A stretch of DNA of 64,000 bases from positions 2,901,320 through 2,965,319 of the forward strand of contig NZ_RAPN01000001.1 of NCBI RefSeq assembly GCF_003610535.1, given 5' to 3'. The stretch is from Mangrovibacterium diazotrophicum (GTDB taxonomy: Bacteria; Bacteroidota; Bacteroidia; Bacteroidales; Prolixibacteraceae). Below the pieces are notes generated by a model. The model made no database searches, was not told where the DNA came from, and was given only the letters and a program-made list of their open reading frames with translations. How positions within the stretch are numbered: position 1 is the first letter of the stretch; each line of letters starts with the position of its first letter. Below are positions 1-9,139 of the stretch, one piece after another. Position numbers and translations under genes: made by a program.

Positions 1-2
1 TC

Positions 3-1754
3 CGCGTTACCGCAGTTTTCCTGGTTCCAGATGACAAAGGAAATACCGTTGAACTGAAAGCGGAACTGAACAAACGATTCGAGACAAAGGCCGAAGCGCA
101 GAAGTTCCTGGAGAAATGCCAAACAGCTGAATTCAGCATTGCCGACATTCAAACCAGGCCGTCGAAAAGAACGCCGGCAGCGCCATTTACAACTTCGACC
201 TTGCAACAGGAAGCCAGCCGCAAACTGGGATTTTCGGTTTCGCAAACCATGTCGGTTGCTCAGCGCTTGTACGAATCCGGAAAGATCACCTACATGCGTA
301 CCGACTCGGTAAACCTGTCGGACCTGGCGATCAACACATCCAAAAGCACTATTATTAATACACACGGCGAGAAATACCACAAGTATCGTCAATATACGAC
401 CAAATCAAAAGGAGCGCAGGAAGCGCACGAGGCTATCCGTCCTACCTACATGGACCAGGAAGAGGTTTCGGGAACTGCACAGGAAAAACGCCTGTACGAA
501 TTGATTTGGAAAAGAACAATCGCCTCGCAAATGGCCGATGCCGAGTTGGAACGCACAACCGTTTCCATTAAAGTATCGAACACCAGCGAAGTTTTCCAGG
601 CAACCGGCGAGGTGATCAAGTTCGACGGTTTCCTCCGGGTTTACCTCGAGTCGACCGATAACGAAGACGAAGGTTCCGATGCAAAAAGCTTGCTTCCACC
701 GGTTAAAACAAACCAGGTATTGCGCGCTAACTTCATCGAAGCCACCGAGCGTTTCAGCCAAAAGCCACCACGATACACTGAAGCGAGTTTGGTTAAAAAA
801 CTGGAAGAGCAAGGCATTGGCCGTCCTTCAACTTACGCGCCAACGATTACAACGATCCAAAACCGCGGTTACGTGGTGAAGGAAGATCGTCCGGGCGTTG
901 AACGCGAGTATATCCAACTGACGCTGAAAAACGGAAAGCTTTCCGACAAAACGAAGGTGGAGACGACCGGTGCTGAAAAATCGAAACTGTTCCCGACCGA
1001 CATCGGCATGGTTGTGAACGACTTCCTGATGAAATACTTCGACCAGATCATGGATTACAGCTTCACGGCAAATGTTGAAGTTGAATTCGACGAGATTGCA
1101 GACGGCAAGCGCGTTTGGAACGAAGTGATTGACGAGTTCTACAAACCATTCCACCAACATATTGAAAATGCCCTGGAGGTATCGGAACGTACAAACGGCG
1201 AACGCGTACTGGGTGATGACCCCAAAACGGGACTGCCCGTTTCGGTGAAAATTGGCCGCTACGGCCCGTTGGCACAATTGGGCGAAGCAACCGAGGAAGG
1301 CGAAAAACCTCAATTTGCGAGCCTCCGTCCGGGACAAATTCTGGAAACCATTACCTTGGAAGAAGCATTGGAGCTGTTCAAACTTCCGCGCGAAATTGGC
1401 GAGTACGAAGGCAAAAAGGTGAAAGTAAATATTGGTCGTTTTGGCCCTTACATTCAGCACGACAGCAAATTCGTATCGTTGGAGAAAAATGTGGATGACC
1501 CCTACTCGGTGGAACTTCCACGGGCAATCGAACTGATTGAAGCCAAGCGGGAAAAAGACCGAAATGCGCTGATAAAAACCTTCGAAGAAGAACCGGAACT
1601 TCGCATTCTGAATGGGCGGTGGGGACCGTACATTTCTTATAAAAAGAAAAACTACAAGATTGCAAAAGGAACTGAAGCCGAAAAACTTAGTCTGGAGGAC
1701 TGCATGAAAATTATTGAAGCAGGCCCGGCACCTAAGAAAGGCCGAAAAAAATAA
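3..1754 (+). CDS. topA: DNA topoisomerase I (type IA), 5'-truncated by the window edge
   Basis: Relaxes negatively supercoiled DNA by cutting one strand through a tyrosine intermediate. The frame is open from the first bases of the window, so the N-terminal Toprim domain lies outside and no start codon is visible. The catalytic motif ITYMRTDS sits near 288-311, its tyrosine being the attacking residue. The usual helix region with EEQGIGRPSTYAPT follows. The last third carries repeated topoisomerase C-terminal modules (IGRYGPLAQLG, IGRFGPYIQH, NGRWGPYISY), the arrangement typical of Bacteroidota TopA. The C-terminus is basic (KKGRKK). A perfect terminator hairpin follows at once, so the gene is probably transcribed separately from the next one. 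Identification is firm. Confidence 0.97.
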   Translation, partial: RVTAVFLVPDDKGNTVELKAELNKRFETKAEAQKFLEKCQTAEFSIADIQTRPSKRTPAAPFTTSTLQQEASRKLGFSVSQTMSVAQRLYESGKITYMRTDSVNLSDLAINTSKSTIINTHGEKYHKYRQYTTKSKGAQEAHEAIRPTYMDQEEVSGTAQEKRLYELIWKRTIASQMADAELERTTVSIKVSNTSEVFQATGEVIKFDGFLRVYLESTDNEDEGSDAKSLLPPVKTNQVLRANFIEATERFSQKPPRYTEASLVKKLEEQGIGRPSTYAPTITTIQNRGYVVKEDRPGVEREYIQLTLKNGKLSDKTKVETTGAEKSKLFPTDIGMVVNDFLMKYFDQIMDYSFTANVEVEFDEIADGKRVWNEVIDEFYKPFHQHIENALEVSERTNGERVLGDDPKTGLPVSVKIGRYGPLAQLGEATEEGEKPQFASLRPGQILETITLEEALELFKLPREIGEYEGKKVKVNIGRFGPYIQHDSKFVSLEKNVDDPYSVELPRAIELIEAKREKDRNALIKTFEEEPELRILNGRWGPYISYKKKNYKIAKGTEAEKLSLEDCMKIIEAGPAPKKGRKK

Positions 1755-1757
1755 TTG

Positions 1758-1791
1758 AAAGGCAAACAAGTTGATTGTTTGCCTTTTCTTT
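1758..1791 (+). terminator. Rho-independent terminator of topA
   Basis: A perfect 12-bp inverted repeat (1758-1769 with 1775-1786, AAAGGCAAACAA against its complement) with a 5-nt loop is followed by a T-rich run. It starts four bases after the topA stop. It also argues against a TTG start at 1775 for the next gene, because that codon lies inside the hairpin's 3' arm. Confidence 0.9.
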
Positions 1792-1828
1792 TGAAAAGAC
1801 TAATTTCAAGCTGAGAAATAATAAACTG

Positions 1829-2983
1829 ATGAACCTCCAAGATTACCTAAAACCGGTTGATTTTTCCGGCTTCACCCTTCCCCAATGGGTGCAAAAGAAA
1901 TATGCGCTGGGCACATTGCTCGAAAAAAACAGCGAAAAGCTGGCAGTCGACAAAGCCAAGATTGTCCTGATTGGTGTTGAAGAAGACCGAAACTCGGTTC
2001 GCGAAGGTGCTTCGCTTGCGCCGAATAAAATCCGGGAATACCTGTACGCATTGAATCGCATTGCTCCTCGTTTTAAGATGCTTGACCTGGGCAACCTGAT
2101 AGTCGGGAAAAGTGCCGCCGACACCTATTTCGCGCTGAAAGATGTCTGCCAGTATTTTATGGAACAGGGAATTGGAGTGGTGATCATGGGAGGATCGCAA
2201 GATCTTACTTTCGGTATCTCAAAAGCATTCGAAGACCAGTTTTTCAACCTGGTGACTGTTGATCCGAAACTCGATTTTTACAAAGGTGCTAAAACCATCA
2301 ATTCGGAGAATTATCTGAATTTCGTGTTCGAGAAACATCCGAATCTTTTCTCACATGTTACTTTAGGCTATCAGAATTACTACACCGATGCGCTCGAACT
2401 GACGCATGCAACCGATATCAATTCAGATCATAAACGACTTGGCCAAATCCGCTACAACATGGCCGAAGTTGAACCATACATGCGCGGAGCTGATATCTTC
2501 AGCTTCGACCTCAATTCTGTTCGGCAAATTGAAGCGCCTGGCCAGTACTTTGGGTCTCCAAACGGCGTTTATGCCGAGGAAGCCTGCCAGATTGCGCATT
2601 ACGCAGGCATGGCCGACCAAATGAAAGTTGCCGGATTCTTCAACCTCATTCCTTCGCTCGACCGCGATGATTTGAGTTCTAAACTGATGGCCCAAATCAT
2701 TTGGCACTACGTTGAAGGATTTTACTTCAAAGTGGTGGAAGATCCTGCCAATAAACCACATGAATTCAGCGAGTTCATCATCGAAATGGACGACGTTGAC
2801 CTACCTTTGACATTCTACCAAAGCCGCAAAACGGGCCGTTGGTGGATGAAAGTTTACAACCAAAACGACGACACCGACCACGTTTTCCCGTGTTCGCAGG
2901 AAGATTACGACCTTGCTGCACGCTACGAGATACCCGATCGTTGGTGGAGAAACATCAGAAAATTAAACCAATTAGCAAAATAA
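1829..2983 (+). CDS. Arginase/formimidoylglutamase-fold protein with altered metal site
   Basis: A protein of 384 residues from ATG 1829 (MNLQDYLKPVDFSGF); the frame is open further upstream but that stretch overlaps the topA terminator. The ureohydrolase (arginase/agmatinase/HutG) fold is recognisable from three positions. GGSQDLTFG stands where family enzymes have GGDHS, DPKLDF where they have DAHxD, and SFDLNSVR where they have DxDxxDP. Three of the six manganese ligands are therefore changed (His to Gln, His to Lys, Asp to Asn), so ordinary arginase or formimidoylglutamase activity is doubtful. It lies directly upstream of porP-gldKLMN on the same strand, with a possible promoter between. 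Databases often label such proteins formimidoylglutamase by similarity. I infer a non-catalytic or altered role. Confidence 0.8.
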   Translation: MNLQDYLKPVDFSGFTLPQWVQKKYALGTLLEKNSEKLAVDKAKIVLIGVEEDRNSVREGASLAPNKIREYLYALNRIAPRFKMLDLGNLIVGKSAADTYFALKDVCQYFMEQGIGVVIMGGSQDLTFGISKAFEDQFFNLVTVDPKLDFYKGAKTINSENYLNFVFEKHPNLFSHVTLGYQNYYTDALELTHATDINSDHKRLGQIRYNMAEVEPYMRGADIFSFDLNSVRQIEAPGQYFGSPNGVYAEEACQIAHYAGMADQMKVAGFFNLIPSLDRDDLSSKLMAQIIWHYVEGFYFKVVEDPANKPHEFSEFIIEMDDVDLPLTFYQSRKTGRWWMKVYNQNDDTDHVFPCSQEDYDLAARYEIPDRWWRNIRKLNQLAK

Positions 2984-3055
2984 AGTTAAGCTGCGCTGCG
3001 TTCAAGGAATTGCAATGACCGTTTAAATGTGCGAAAAATAGGCTGATTGTATTTT

Positions 3056-3063
3056 TACATTTG
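3056..3063 (+). promoter_or_regulatory. Candidate Bacteroidota -7 promoter element upstream of porP
   Basis: TACATTTG matches the Bacteroidota sigma-ABfr -7 consensus TAnnTTTG, 40 bases before the porP start. A clear TTTG -33 element at the usual spacing is not visible, so the call is tentative. It would drive porP-gldKLMN. Confidence 0.45.
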
Positions 3064-3102
3064 CTTATTTATGTACTGTAAAAAGGCAACATTAGCCCAT
3101 TT

Positions 3103-4041
3103 ATGAAAAATAAAATTTGTTTTTTATTTTTATTTGTAATTGTAAATTTGGCCGCAAAAGCACAGCAGGACCCGCAATTCAGCTTTTACGAGCAGGCCCG
3201 ATTGGTCTACAATCCGGGGTATGCAGGTACGAGCGGTGCGATTTCAGGCTTGATTTTAAACAGAACCCAATGGAGCGGTTTGGAGGGAGCTCCAAAGTCC
3301 ATGGTGTTCAGTGTAGAATCGACAACTGATTTAGGCGGCATTAAGAGTGGCATTGGTTTGAATATCATCAGGGATGAACTTGGTTTTGAGAAAAATACAC
3401 TGGTTAACTTAAATTACGCTTACCTTGTTCAAACTGACTACGGAGATTTAGGAATCGGAGCATCGCTGGGAATCTTTAACAAAGCGATTGACGGCGAATG
3501 GACTGTTCCCGACGGAGAGTACTGGGTGCTTTCGGATGGTTATCTCCCCTCAGGCAGTGTCAGCGAAATAGCTTTAGACTTTGGTTTTGGACTTTTCCTG
3601 AAATCGAACAATTATTTCGCAGGAATATCCGTTACACATGTTAACCAGGCAAAAATTTCGTTCTCGGATGACGCATATACTTTTTATACCCGCCACTATT
3701 ATTTTTCAGGTGGATATACTATTCAGATGCCAAATCCGTTATTCTCTTTGCAACCGTCTGTTTTATATAAGACAGACTTAGCCGGATCTCAATTAGATCT
3801 GAATGGAGACATTATTTATAATGAGCGCTTTACCGGAGGAATCGGCTACCGTTTAGACGACGGATTGATTTTCAGATTCAGTGTTATTTTGAATAATGGA
3901 TTGAAAGCCGGTTACGCATATGATTTAACAACATCGGCTCTTGGAGCCTATAGCTCGGGATCGCACGAACTATTTTTAAGTTATTCGTTTGCCGTCCAGA
4001 AGAGCCGAAATAAGAAGTATAAGAGTGTTCGATATTTGTAA
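3103..4041 (+). CDS. porP: PorP/SprF family type IX secretion outer-membrane protein
   Basis: A 312-residue protein with a signal peptide (hydrophobic core at residues 5-18, cleavage near AKAQ) followed by QDPQFSFYEQARLVYNPGYA, the N-terminal signature of the PorP/SprF family. The rest consists of alternating amphipathic strands ending in aromatic residues, as in an outer-membrane beta-barrel, and it ends in a short basic tail. PorP/SprF proteins work with the GldK/GldN ring and can link secreted adhesins or attachment complexes to the outer membrane. It is followed after 34 bp by gldK, so the two are probably co-transcribed. Members of this family are often present in many copies per genome; the position here marks it as the core porP. 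Confidence 0.92.
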   Translation: MKNKICFLFLFVIVNLAAKAQQDPQFSFYEQARLVYNPGYAGTSGAISGLILNRTQWSGLEGAPKSMVFSVESTTDLGGIKSGIGLNIIRDELGFEKNTLVNLNYAYLVQTDYGDLGIGASLGIFNKAIDGEWTVPDGEYWVLSDGYLPSGSVSEIALDFGFGLFLKSNNYFAGISVTHVNQAKISFSDDAYTFYTRHYYFSGGYTIQMPNPLFSLQPSVLYKTDLAGSQLDLNGDIIYNERFTGGIGYRLDDGLIFRFSVILNNGLKAGYAYDLTTSALGAYSSGSHELFLSYSFAVQKSRNKKYKSVRYL

Positions 4042-4075
4042 GAAATTCTAAAAGTAAGCAACATATTTCATCGCT

Positions 4076-5416
4076 ATGAAAAAAATACTCTCTCTGTGTT
4101 CGATGACCTTGGTGCTCCTGTCGATGATTAGCTGTAATAAGTCGGGAAGCAATGGTGAACTTACCGGTGTCCGCGGACGGGGTAAATGGTTTGAACCCGC
4201 ACCTTACGGGATGACCTTCGTTCACCGGGGAAGCCTCAATGTAGGCCCCAGCGATCAGGATGCTAGTTGGTCCGAAACACCAACCAAAACGGTTTCTGTT
4301 GATGCATTTTGGATGGATGATACAGAAATCACCAACAACGAATATCGTCAGTTCGTGAACTTTGTTCGCGACTCAATCGCACGTACGATGTTGGGTGAGC
4401 AATTTCCTGAGTTTTTAATTTCAGAAGATCGTGAAGGTAATCCTATCGATCCGCCACGTCTGAATTGGGACGAGCGTTTGGAATGGGATAACCCTGATTA
4501 TAAAGATGCATTGGAGCCAATGTATTACACTGAGAGCGATCGCATCTTCAACAAAAAAGAAATTGATAGCCGTAAATTATTCTACACCTACTATTGGATC
4601 GACTACCAACAAGCGGCCAAGCGTTCGAATATGTACGACTACGAAACACAAAGCTACCACGGTGTTGTTTACGATAAAACCGGGGCTACCAAACCAATTG
4701 AAAACCGTTCATCATTCGTGTTCAGCGAATTGGTTAATGTATATCCCGATACCCTTTGCTGGATCCGCGACTTCACCTATTCGTACAACGAGCCTTGGGC
4801 AACACGCTACTTCTGGCACCCTGGCTTCGACGAATATCCGGTGGTTGGCGTAACCTGGACTCAGGCGAAAGCTTTCTGTCACTGGAGAACCCGCCTGCAC
4901 AACGAGTACCTGTTGAGCAAACGCGAACAACCACTGCAGGACTACCGTTTGCCTACCGAGGTTGAATGGGAATATGCTGCCCGCGGCGACAAACAAGTAT
5001 CCATGTACCCTTGGGGGGGCTATTATACCCGCGACGAAAGAGGAAAGTTCCTGGCTAACTTCAAGCCTCTGCGCGGTAATTACATCGAAGACGGCGGTAT
5101 GGCGACCATGAAAGTAGGAAACTACGACGCCAACAAGTTCGGGCTGTACGATATGTCCGGTAACGTGGCCGAGTGGACTATTACCGCTTACGACGAGTCG
5201 GCTTACATGTACATGCACGACTTTAACCCCAACTTCGAATACAATGCAAAACCAGACGATCCACCTACAATGAAGCGTAAAGTTATCCGTGGCGGATCTT
5301 GGAAAGATATTGCAGCTTTCGTGCAAACCTCAACACGGAGCTACGAATACCAGGATACAGTTAAATCATACATTGGATTCCGCTGCGTCCGTTCATCTTT
5401 TGGAAACGAGTTTTAA
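4076..5416 (+). CDS. gldK: Type IX secretion / gliding motility lipoprotein GldK (PorK)
   Basis: A 446-residue lipoprotein: N-terminal hydrophobic stretch and lipobox LLSMISC with the lipidated cysteine at residue 20. Most of the chain is an FGE-sulfatase (SUMF1-like) fold, including FWMDDTEITNNEYRQF, YRLPTEVEWEYAARG, MSGNVAEWT and the closing IRGGSWKD...IGFRCV signature. In T9SS, GldK forms a periplasmic ring with GldN under the outer membrane. The gene lies in porP-gldK-gldL-gldM-gldN order with short gaps. A run of seven G residues occurs at 5024-5030 within the coding region. A close paralogue lies at 9140-10489. Confidence 0.95.
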   Translation: MKKILSLCSMTLVLLSMISCNKSGSNGELTGVRGRGKWFEPAPYGMTFVHRGSLNVGPSDQDASWSETPTKTVSVDAFWMDDTEITNNEYRQFVNFVRDSIARTMLGEQFPEFLISEDREGNPIDPPRLNWDERLEWDNPDYKDALEPMYYTESDRIFNKKEIDSRKLFYTYYWIDYQQAAKRSNMYDYETQSYHGVVYDKTGATKPIENRSSFVFSELVNVYPDTLCWIRDFTYSYNEPWATRYFWHPGFDEYPVVGVTWTQAKAFCHWRTRLHNEYLLSKREQPLQDYRLPTEVEWEYAARGDKQVSMYPWGGYYTRDERGKFLANFKPLRGNYIEDGGMATMKVGNYDANKFGLYDMSGNVAEWTITAYDESAYMYMHDFNPNFEYNAKPDDPPTMKRKVIRGGSWKDIAAFVQTSTRSYEYQDTVKSYIGFRCVRSSFGNEF

Positions 5417-5434
5417 ACCCTTAATTGTGATCAT

Positions 5435-6400
5435 ATGAGTTTTGGTGAAATGTTACATAGTAAACGCTGGAAAGTATTTACTGGCTATGTGTACAACATT
5501 GGTGCATCTGTTGTACTTATCGGTGCACTGTTCAAACTGCAACACTGGGCATTTTCCGGCCCTATTCTGGTAATCGGTCTTTGTACCGAGGCTTTTATCT
5601 TCTTCATCTCGGCATTCGAGCCGCCTATGGAGTTACCTGAATGGTCTAAAGTTTACCCTGAATTGCGTGAAGATTACGTACCGGAAGACGAAGTGGAAAC
5701 TTCGAAAGATGATCAATTGGGTAAATTGCTCGGACAAGCTGACATCTCGCCTGAGTTACTTTCAAAAGTATCAAAAGGCCTGACAGATTTGAGCAATACC
5801 GCTTCTTCAATCAGCGATATCAGCGCTGCTACTCTGGCTACCGATGTGTACGTTAAAAACCTGAATTCCGCATCTGAGTCTATGAGTACCTTTGCTGAAA
5901 TCAACGGCAAGGCCAACAATAACATCAGCCAATCGGTAAACGTTTTGGTTGAGTCTTATACCAACACAGCACAACGTTTGAGCTCGAAAGGCGACGAAAT
6001 GCTGAACAAAATGGCCATTTCGAGCGAAGAGTTTACCAACGTTTTATCGATGTCGGGTAAAAAACTGGTTAGCTCTTACGACAAAGTTGCAGAGACAATC
6101 GAAAGAGGATTTGGCGACTTGGGTGAAAAATCAAGTAACTACAGCGACAAACTGGCTAAGTTAAATGATAACCTGGAAGCGTTAAATGCGTCTTACGCGT
6201 CACAATTAAAAGGCACCACCGAACAGCTGGCAGCCTCACAAAAATTCTTCTCCGAAATGGGTCAAATGAATCAAGCGATCCAAAGCTCGATGGAAGAAGT
6301 GAAAAAATACCATTCGAATGCAGCCGAGTTAAACAAACATTTAGAAGCACTTAATTCGATTTATGGCAATATGCTTGGTGCCATGAATTATAAAAAATAA
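5435..6400 (+). CDS. gldL: Type IX secretion inner-membrane motor protein GldL (PorL)
   Basis: A 321-residue protein with two N-terminal transmembrane helices (about residues 18-35 and 42-62) separated by the KLQHW turn. A long cytoplasmic helical region follows (about 90-315), rich in Ser, Asn and Glu. An acidic residue, Glu52, lies inside the second membrane helix (GLCTEAFIF), where GldL proteins carry the glutamate proposed to take part in proton-driven motion. GldL with GldM forms the rotary motor that powers T9SS and gliding. It starts 18 bp after gldK and is followed 11 bp later by gldM. Confidence 0.95.
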   Translation: MSFGEMLHSKRWKVFTGYVYNIGASVVLIGALFKLQHWAFSGPILVIGLCTEAFIFFISAFEPPMELPEWSKVYPELREDYVPEDEVETSKDDQLGKLLGQADISPELLSKVSKGLTDLSNTASSISDISAATLATDVYVKNLNSASESMSTFAEINGKANNNISQSVNVLVESYTNTAQRLSSKGDEMLNKMAISSEEFTNVLSMSGKKLVSSYDKVAETIERGFGDLGEKSSNYSDKLAKLNDNLEALNASYASQLKGTTEQLAASQKFFSEMGQMNQAIQSSMEEVKKYHSNAAELNKHLEALNSIYGNMLGAMNYKK

Positions 6401-6411
6401 AACGCCAGAAT

Positions 6412-8025
6412 ATGGGAACAAAGAATTGCCCGGAAACGGCGAGGCAGAAAATGATCAACATGATGTATCTGGTTCTGCTGGCGATGATGGCAATGAACGT
6501 CGCCGCAGAAGTTTTGGATGCATTTCGTGTAGTCGACGCAAGTCTTGTGCAAACTTACGGAACACTTGAGAAAAAGAGCGACCAGCAATACAACGCATTT
6601 AAAGCAGCTTACGATCTCAATCCGAGCAAAGTAGACCCATGGCTGAAAAAAGCCAATGAGGTGCAAGCCAAAGTTGACTCGGTTCAAAAATTGATCTTCG
6701 ATATCAAGGAGGACCTGGTTCTTCGCGGTGGTGGTATTAAAACAGCCGATATCGATGATTTTGAATATGACCCGTCAAGATCGTACATCACAAACTACGA
6801 GGGCGACTCGATAATGATCACAAAAGATGACGAGTTGAATGTTCCTTCTGAGTTGATGGTTCGACTTGGTCGCGGAAAAGAGTTGCGCGCAGCGATGTCT
6901 TCTCTACGTAGCGATTTAGCTGGCATGGTTGGAGAAGATGCTCCAATCCATTCAACTATTGAACAGGAGCTGGCAACACCGGATCCTAAACGCAATATGA
7001 AAGAAGGAGGCGAAAACCTAAGCTGGGAAGAGCAAAACTTCGAGCATAAACCGATGATTGCTGTCATCACCTTGTTGAGCAAAATGCAGATCGATGTTAA
7101 AAACACCGAAGCAAACTTGCTGAACTATTTGTATAGCCAAATCGATGCAAGCTCGTTCAAATTCAACAAGCTTTCACCAGTGGTGATCCCGAAATCTTCT
7201 TACGTATTGGAAGGCGATACTTATCATGCAGAGGTTTTCCTGGCAGCGGAAGATACTACGCAGCAACCTCGGGTTTTCGTAGGTGGTAAAGAACTGAAGA
7301 TTGTCAACGGAAAAGGTATTTACGAAGTACCTGCAGGAAAAGCTGGCGACTACCCATGGGAGGGAGAAATCCAGTTTAAAAACCCGGAAGGAGAATATGT
7401 CCCGTACAAATTCTCATCTACCTACCAGGTTGGAAAACCGAGCGTTACCATTTCACCAACAAAAATGAACGTTTTCTACCTGAATATTGCCAACCCGATT
7501 AGTGTATCAGTCCCGGGCGTACCTTCTGCAAACCTGAGGGTTACGATGTCCAACGGTCGAGTTGAAGAACGCGCTGACGGTCGAGTTGTATTCCCTGCGA
7601 AAGAAGATATTAACGGTAAAAATACACAAGTCATTGTTGATGCGATCATCGACGGTCAGACAAAACGAATGGGATCGATGGTATTCCGTGTAAAACGTGT
7701 ACCGGACCCCGTTGCTCAAATTGCTGAGAAAAACGGTGGCGTACTTCGGAAAGAAGACCTGATGGCAGAACAAGGTATTTTTGCCGCCCTGATCGATTTC
7801 GATTTCGACCTGAAATTTAAAGTGACCCAGTTTGATGTGACCATCACCGGTTCGGGAGGTTTCAACAATACCTGGACTTCAAAATCAAATGCCTTTACGG
7901 CCGACATGAAGAAACAATTTGCGAGTCTTCAAGCAGGTAGTATCATTTATTTCGACAACATTATGGCGCACGGTGACGACAAAACTGACCGTAACCTGGC
8001 TCCAATCAGTTTCAAAATTCGATAA
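6412..8025 (+). CDS. gldM: Type IX secretion motor/periplasmic shaft protein GldM (PorM)
   Basis: A 537-residue protein. After a short N-terminal basic segment (GTKNCPETARQKM), a single transmembrane helix spans about residues 15-32, followed by VLDAFRVVD. The large periplasmic part would form the stacked domains known from PorM/GldM crystal structures, ending with a beta-rich C-terminal domain (FDVTITGSGGF). GldM spans the periplasm and transmits motion from GldL to the GldK-GldN ring. Full length for the family. The gap to gldN is 137 bp and holds two strong hairpins. Confidence 0.95.
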   Translation: MGTKNCPETARQKMINMMYLVLLAMMAMNVAAEVLDAFRVVDASLVQTYGTLEKKSDQQYNAFKAAYDLNPSKVDPWLKKANEVQAKVDSVQKLIFDIKEDLVLRGGGIKTADIDDFEYDPSRSYITNYEGDSIMITKDDELNVPSELMVRLGRGKELRAAMSSLRSDLAGMVGEDAPIHSTIEQELATPDPKRNMKEGGENLSWEEQNFEHKPMIAVITLLSKMQIDVKNTEANLLNYLYSQIDASSFKFNKLSPVVIPKSSYVLEGDTYHAEVFLAAEDTTQQPRVFVGGKELKIVNGKGIYEVPAGKAGDYPWEGEIQFKNPEGEYVPYKFSSTYQVGKPSVTISPTKMNVFYLNIANPISVSVPGVPSANLRVTMSNGRVEERADGRVVFPAKEDINGKNTQVIVDAIIDGQTKRMGSMVFRVKRVPDPVAQIAEKNGGVLRKEDLMAEQGIFAALIDFDFDLKFKVTQFDVTITGSGGFNNTWTSKSNAFTADMKKQFASLQAGSIIYFDNIMAHGDDKTDRNLAPISFKIR

Positions 8026-8091
8026 CATTGAACCCGGATTTTCCCGGGGAATCGATAACATAGCCGCGAGGCGAAAAATAAAGACAAAACA

Positions 8092-8135
8092 GGAACAACC
8101 TTCATATGCAAGGCTGTTCCTCCCCTTCGGGGGAG
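8092..8135 (+). promoter_or_regulatory. Tandem RNA hairpins in the gldM-gldN gap
   Basis: Two adjacent inverted repeats. The first is GGAACA (8092-8097) with TGTTCC (8115-8120), enclosing CCTT (8099-8102) with AAGG (8110-8113). The second is CTCCCC-TTCG-GGGGAG at 8120-8135, a 6-bp stem closed by a UUCG tetraloop. They share base 8120, so only one can have its full stem. No T-run follows, so this is not a normal terminator; RNA processing or protection is possible. Confidence 0.65.
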
Positions 8136-8162
8136 CGATAGAAATTATAAACAAAAAGACAG

Positions 8163-9017
8163 ATGAAAAAGCTAACACTGGCAATTGGGATATTGATTTG
8201 TGCGCTATGCTTCACGGGCAATCAGGCACACGCGCAAATTGTAGATGGAGCGTTTCAGCGGGTTGACATCGGTAAAAAGAAACCGATGCAGTTTCCCTAC
8301 GTTCGCGAAGCCGATGTAATGTGGTCAAAAAAGATCTGGCGAATTATCGATTTGCGCGAAAAGATGAACCAAGTGCTATACTTCCCGACTGTTGAAACAG
8401 AAGGAAGAAACAGCTTGACTAATCTCTTTTTGAAAGCGATCGAAGACGGACTTTTGACCGCTTATGATGCCCGTACAGACGATGAATTTAAAATTCCTTT
8501 GACTTATGACCAAGTGAAGGAAGCCTTCGGCGCTACAACCCGCACCAAACGCGTTCGCAACCTGGAAACAGGGGAATTTGAGGATAAAACCGTTGAAGGA
8601 CAGGTTCGTGGCGAAGAAGTTATGCAGCTCATGGTCAAAGAAGAATGGTTCTTCGACAAGCAGACTTCAACCATGAATGTGCGCATTATCGGTATTGCCC
8701 CAATTCAGGAATATTACCGCGATGAAGACATCAACCGTGAAAATCCACAACGCCGCGTTGTGTTCTGGATTTACTATCCTGAAGCTCGCGAGCTTTTGGC
8801 CTCAAACGCGGTGCTAAACACCCGTAACACGGCTTACAACATGTCGTTCGACGACCTGTTTATCAAACGTCGCTTCAACAGCTATGTGGTAAAAGAGAGC
8901 AACGTTTACAACAACCGTGCGATTAGCCAATACCTGACTGGTAGAGATGCGATGCTCGAGTCTAAAAAGATTGAACAGAAGATCTTTAACTACGAACAAG
9001 ATCTTTGGGAATACTAG
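8163..9017 (+). CDS. gldN: Type IX secretion ring protein GldN (PorN)
   Basis: A 284-residue secreted protein with a signal peptide (residues 1-24, cleavage after AHAQ). The GldN family signature is clear: a VREADVMWSKKIWRIIDLRE segment near residue 50, then the GLLTAYD and WIYYPEARELL blocks, and a C-terminal IFNYEQDLWEY. GldN assembles with the lipoprotein GldK into the large periplasmic ring of T9SS. It is the last gene of the porP-gldKLMN run and is followed by a strong terminator. Confidence 0.95.
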   Translation: MKKLTLAIGILICALCFTGNQAHAQIVDGAFQRVDIGKKKPMQFPYVREADVMWSKKIWRIIDLREKMNQVLYFPTVETEGRNSLTNLFLKAIEDGLLTAYDARTDDEFKIPLTYDQVKEAFGATTRTKRVRNLETGEFEDKTVEGQVRGEEVMQLMVKEEWFFDKQTSTMNVRIIGIAPIQEYYRDEDINRENPQRRVVFWIYYPEARELLASNAVLNTRNTAYNMSFDDLFIKRRFNSYVVKESNVYNNRAISQYLTGRDAMLESKKIEQKIFNYEQDLWEY

Positions 9018-9040
9018 GCCAAAATGGTCTTGATCAAAGA

Positions 9041-9076
9041 AGCCTTTTGAGAGAAAAATCTCAAGAGGCTTTTTTT
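9041..9076 (+). terminator. Rho-independent terminator after gldN
   Basis: A 12-bp stem (9041-9052 with 9059-9070, one G-T wobble), a 6-nt loop and six T residues. It closes the porP-gldKLMN unit and separates it from the second gldK-like gene, which therefore probably has its own promoter. Confidence 0.9.
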
Positions 9077-9139
9077 GTTAAAAAGAACAATATTATCCTT
9101 TCGCCTCCGTTTTTCTTACTGCATGTGCAGGTTTAGACT

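Noticed and set aside
828-1769. Long reverse-strand open frame (313 codons) across topA
   Set aside because: It lies wholly opposite an unmistakable topA reading frame, is Phe- and Arg-rich without any motif, and runs into the topA terminator. Similar mirror frames over gldK (4712-5326) and its paralogue (9767-10255) were rejected for the same reason.
1775-1828. TTG start at 1775 for the arginase-fold gene
   Set aside because: The codon lies in the 3' arm of the topA terminator hairpin; ATG 1829 gives the natural protein start.
5024-5030. G7 run in gldK as a phase-variation tract
   Set aside because: A single short run in a core T9SS gene, encoding the conserved PWGG segment; more likely plain codon usage.
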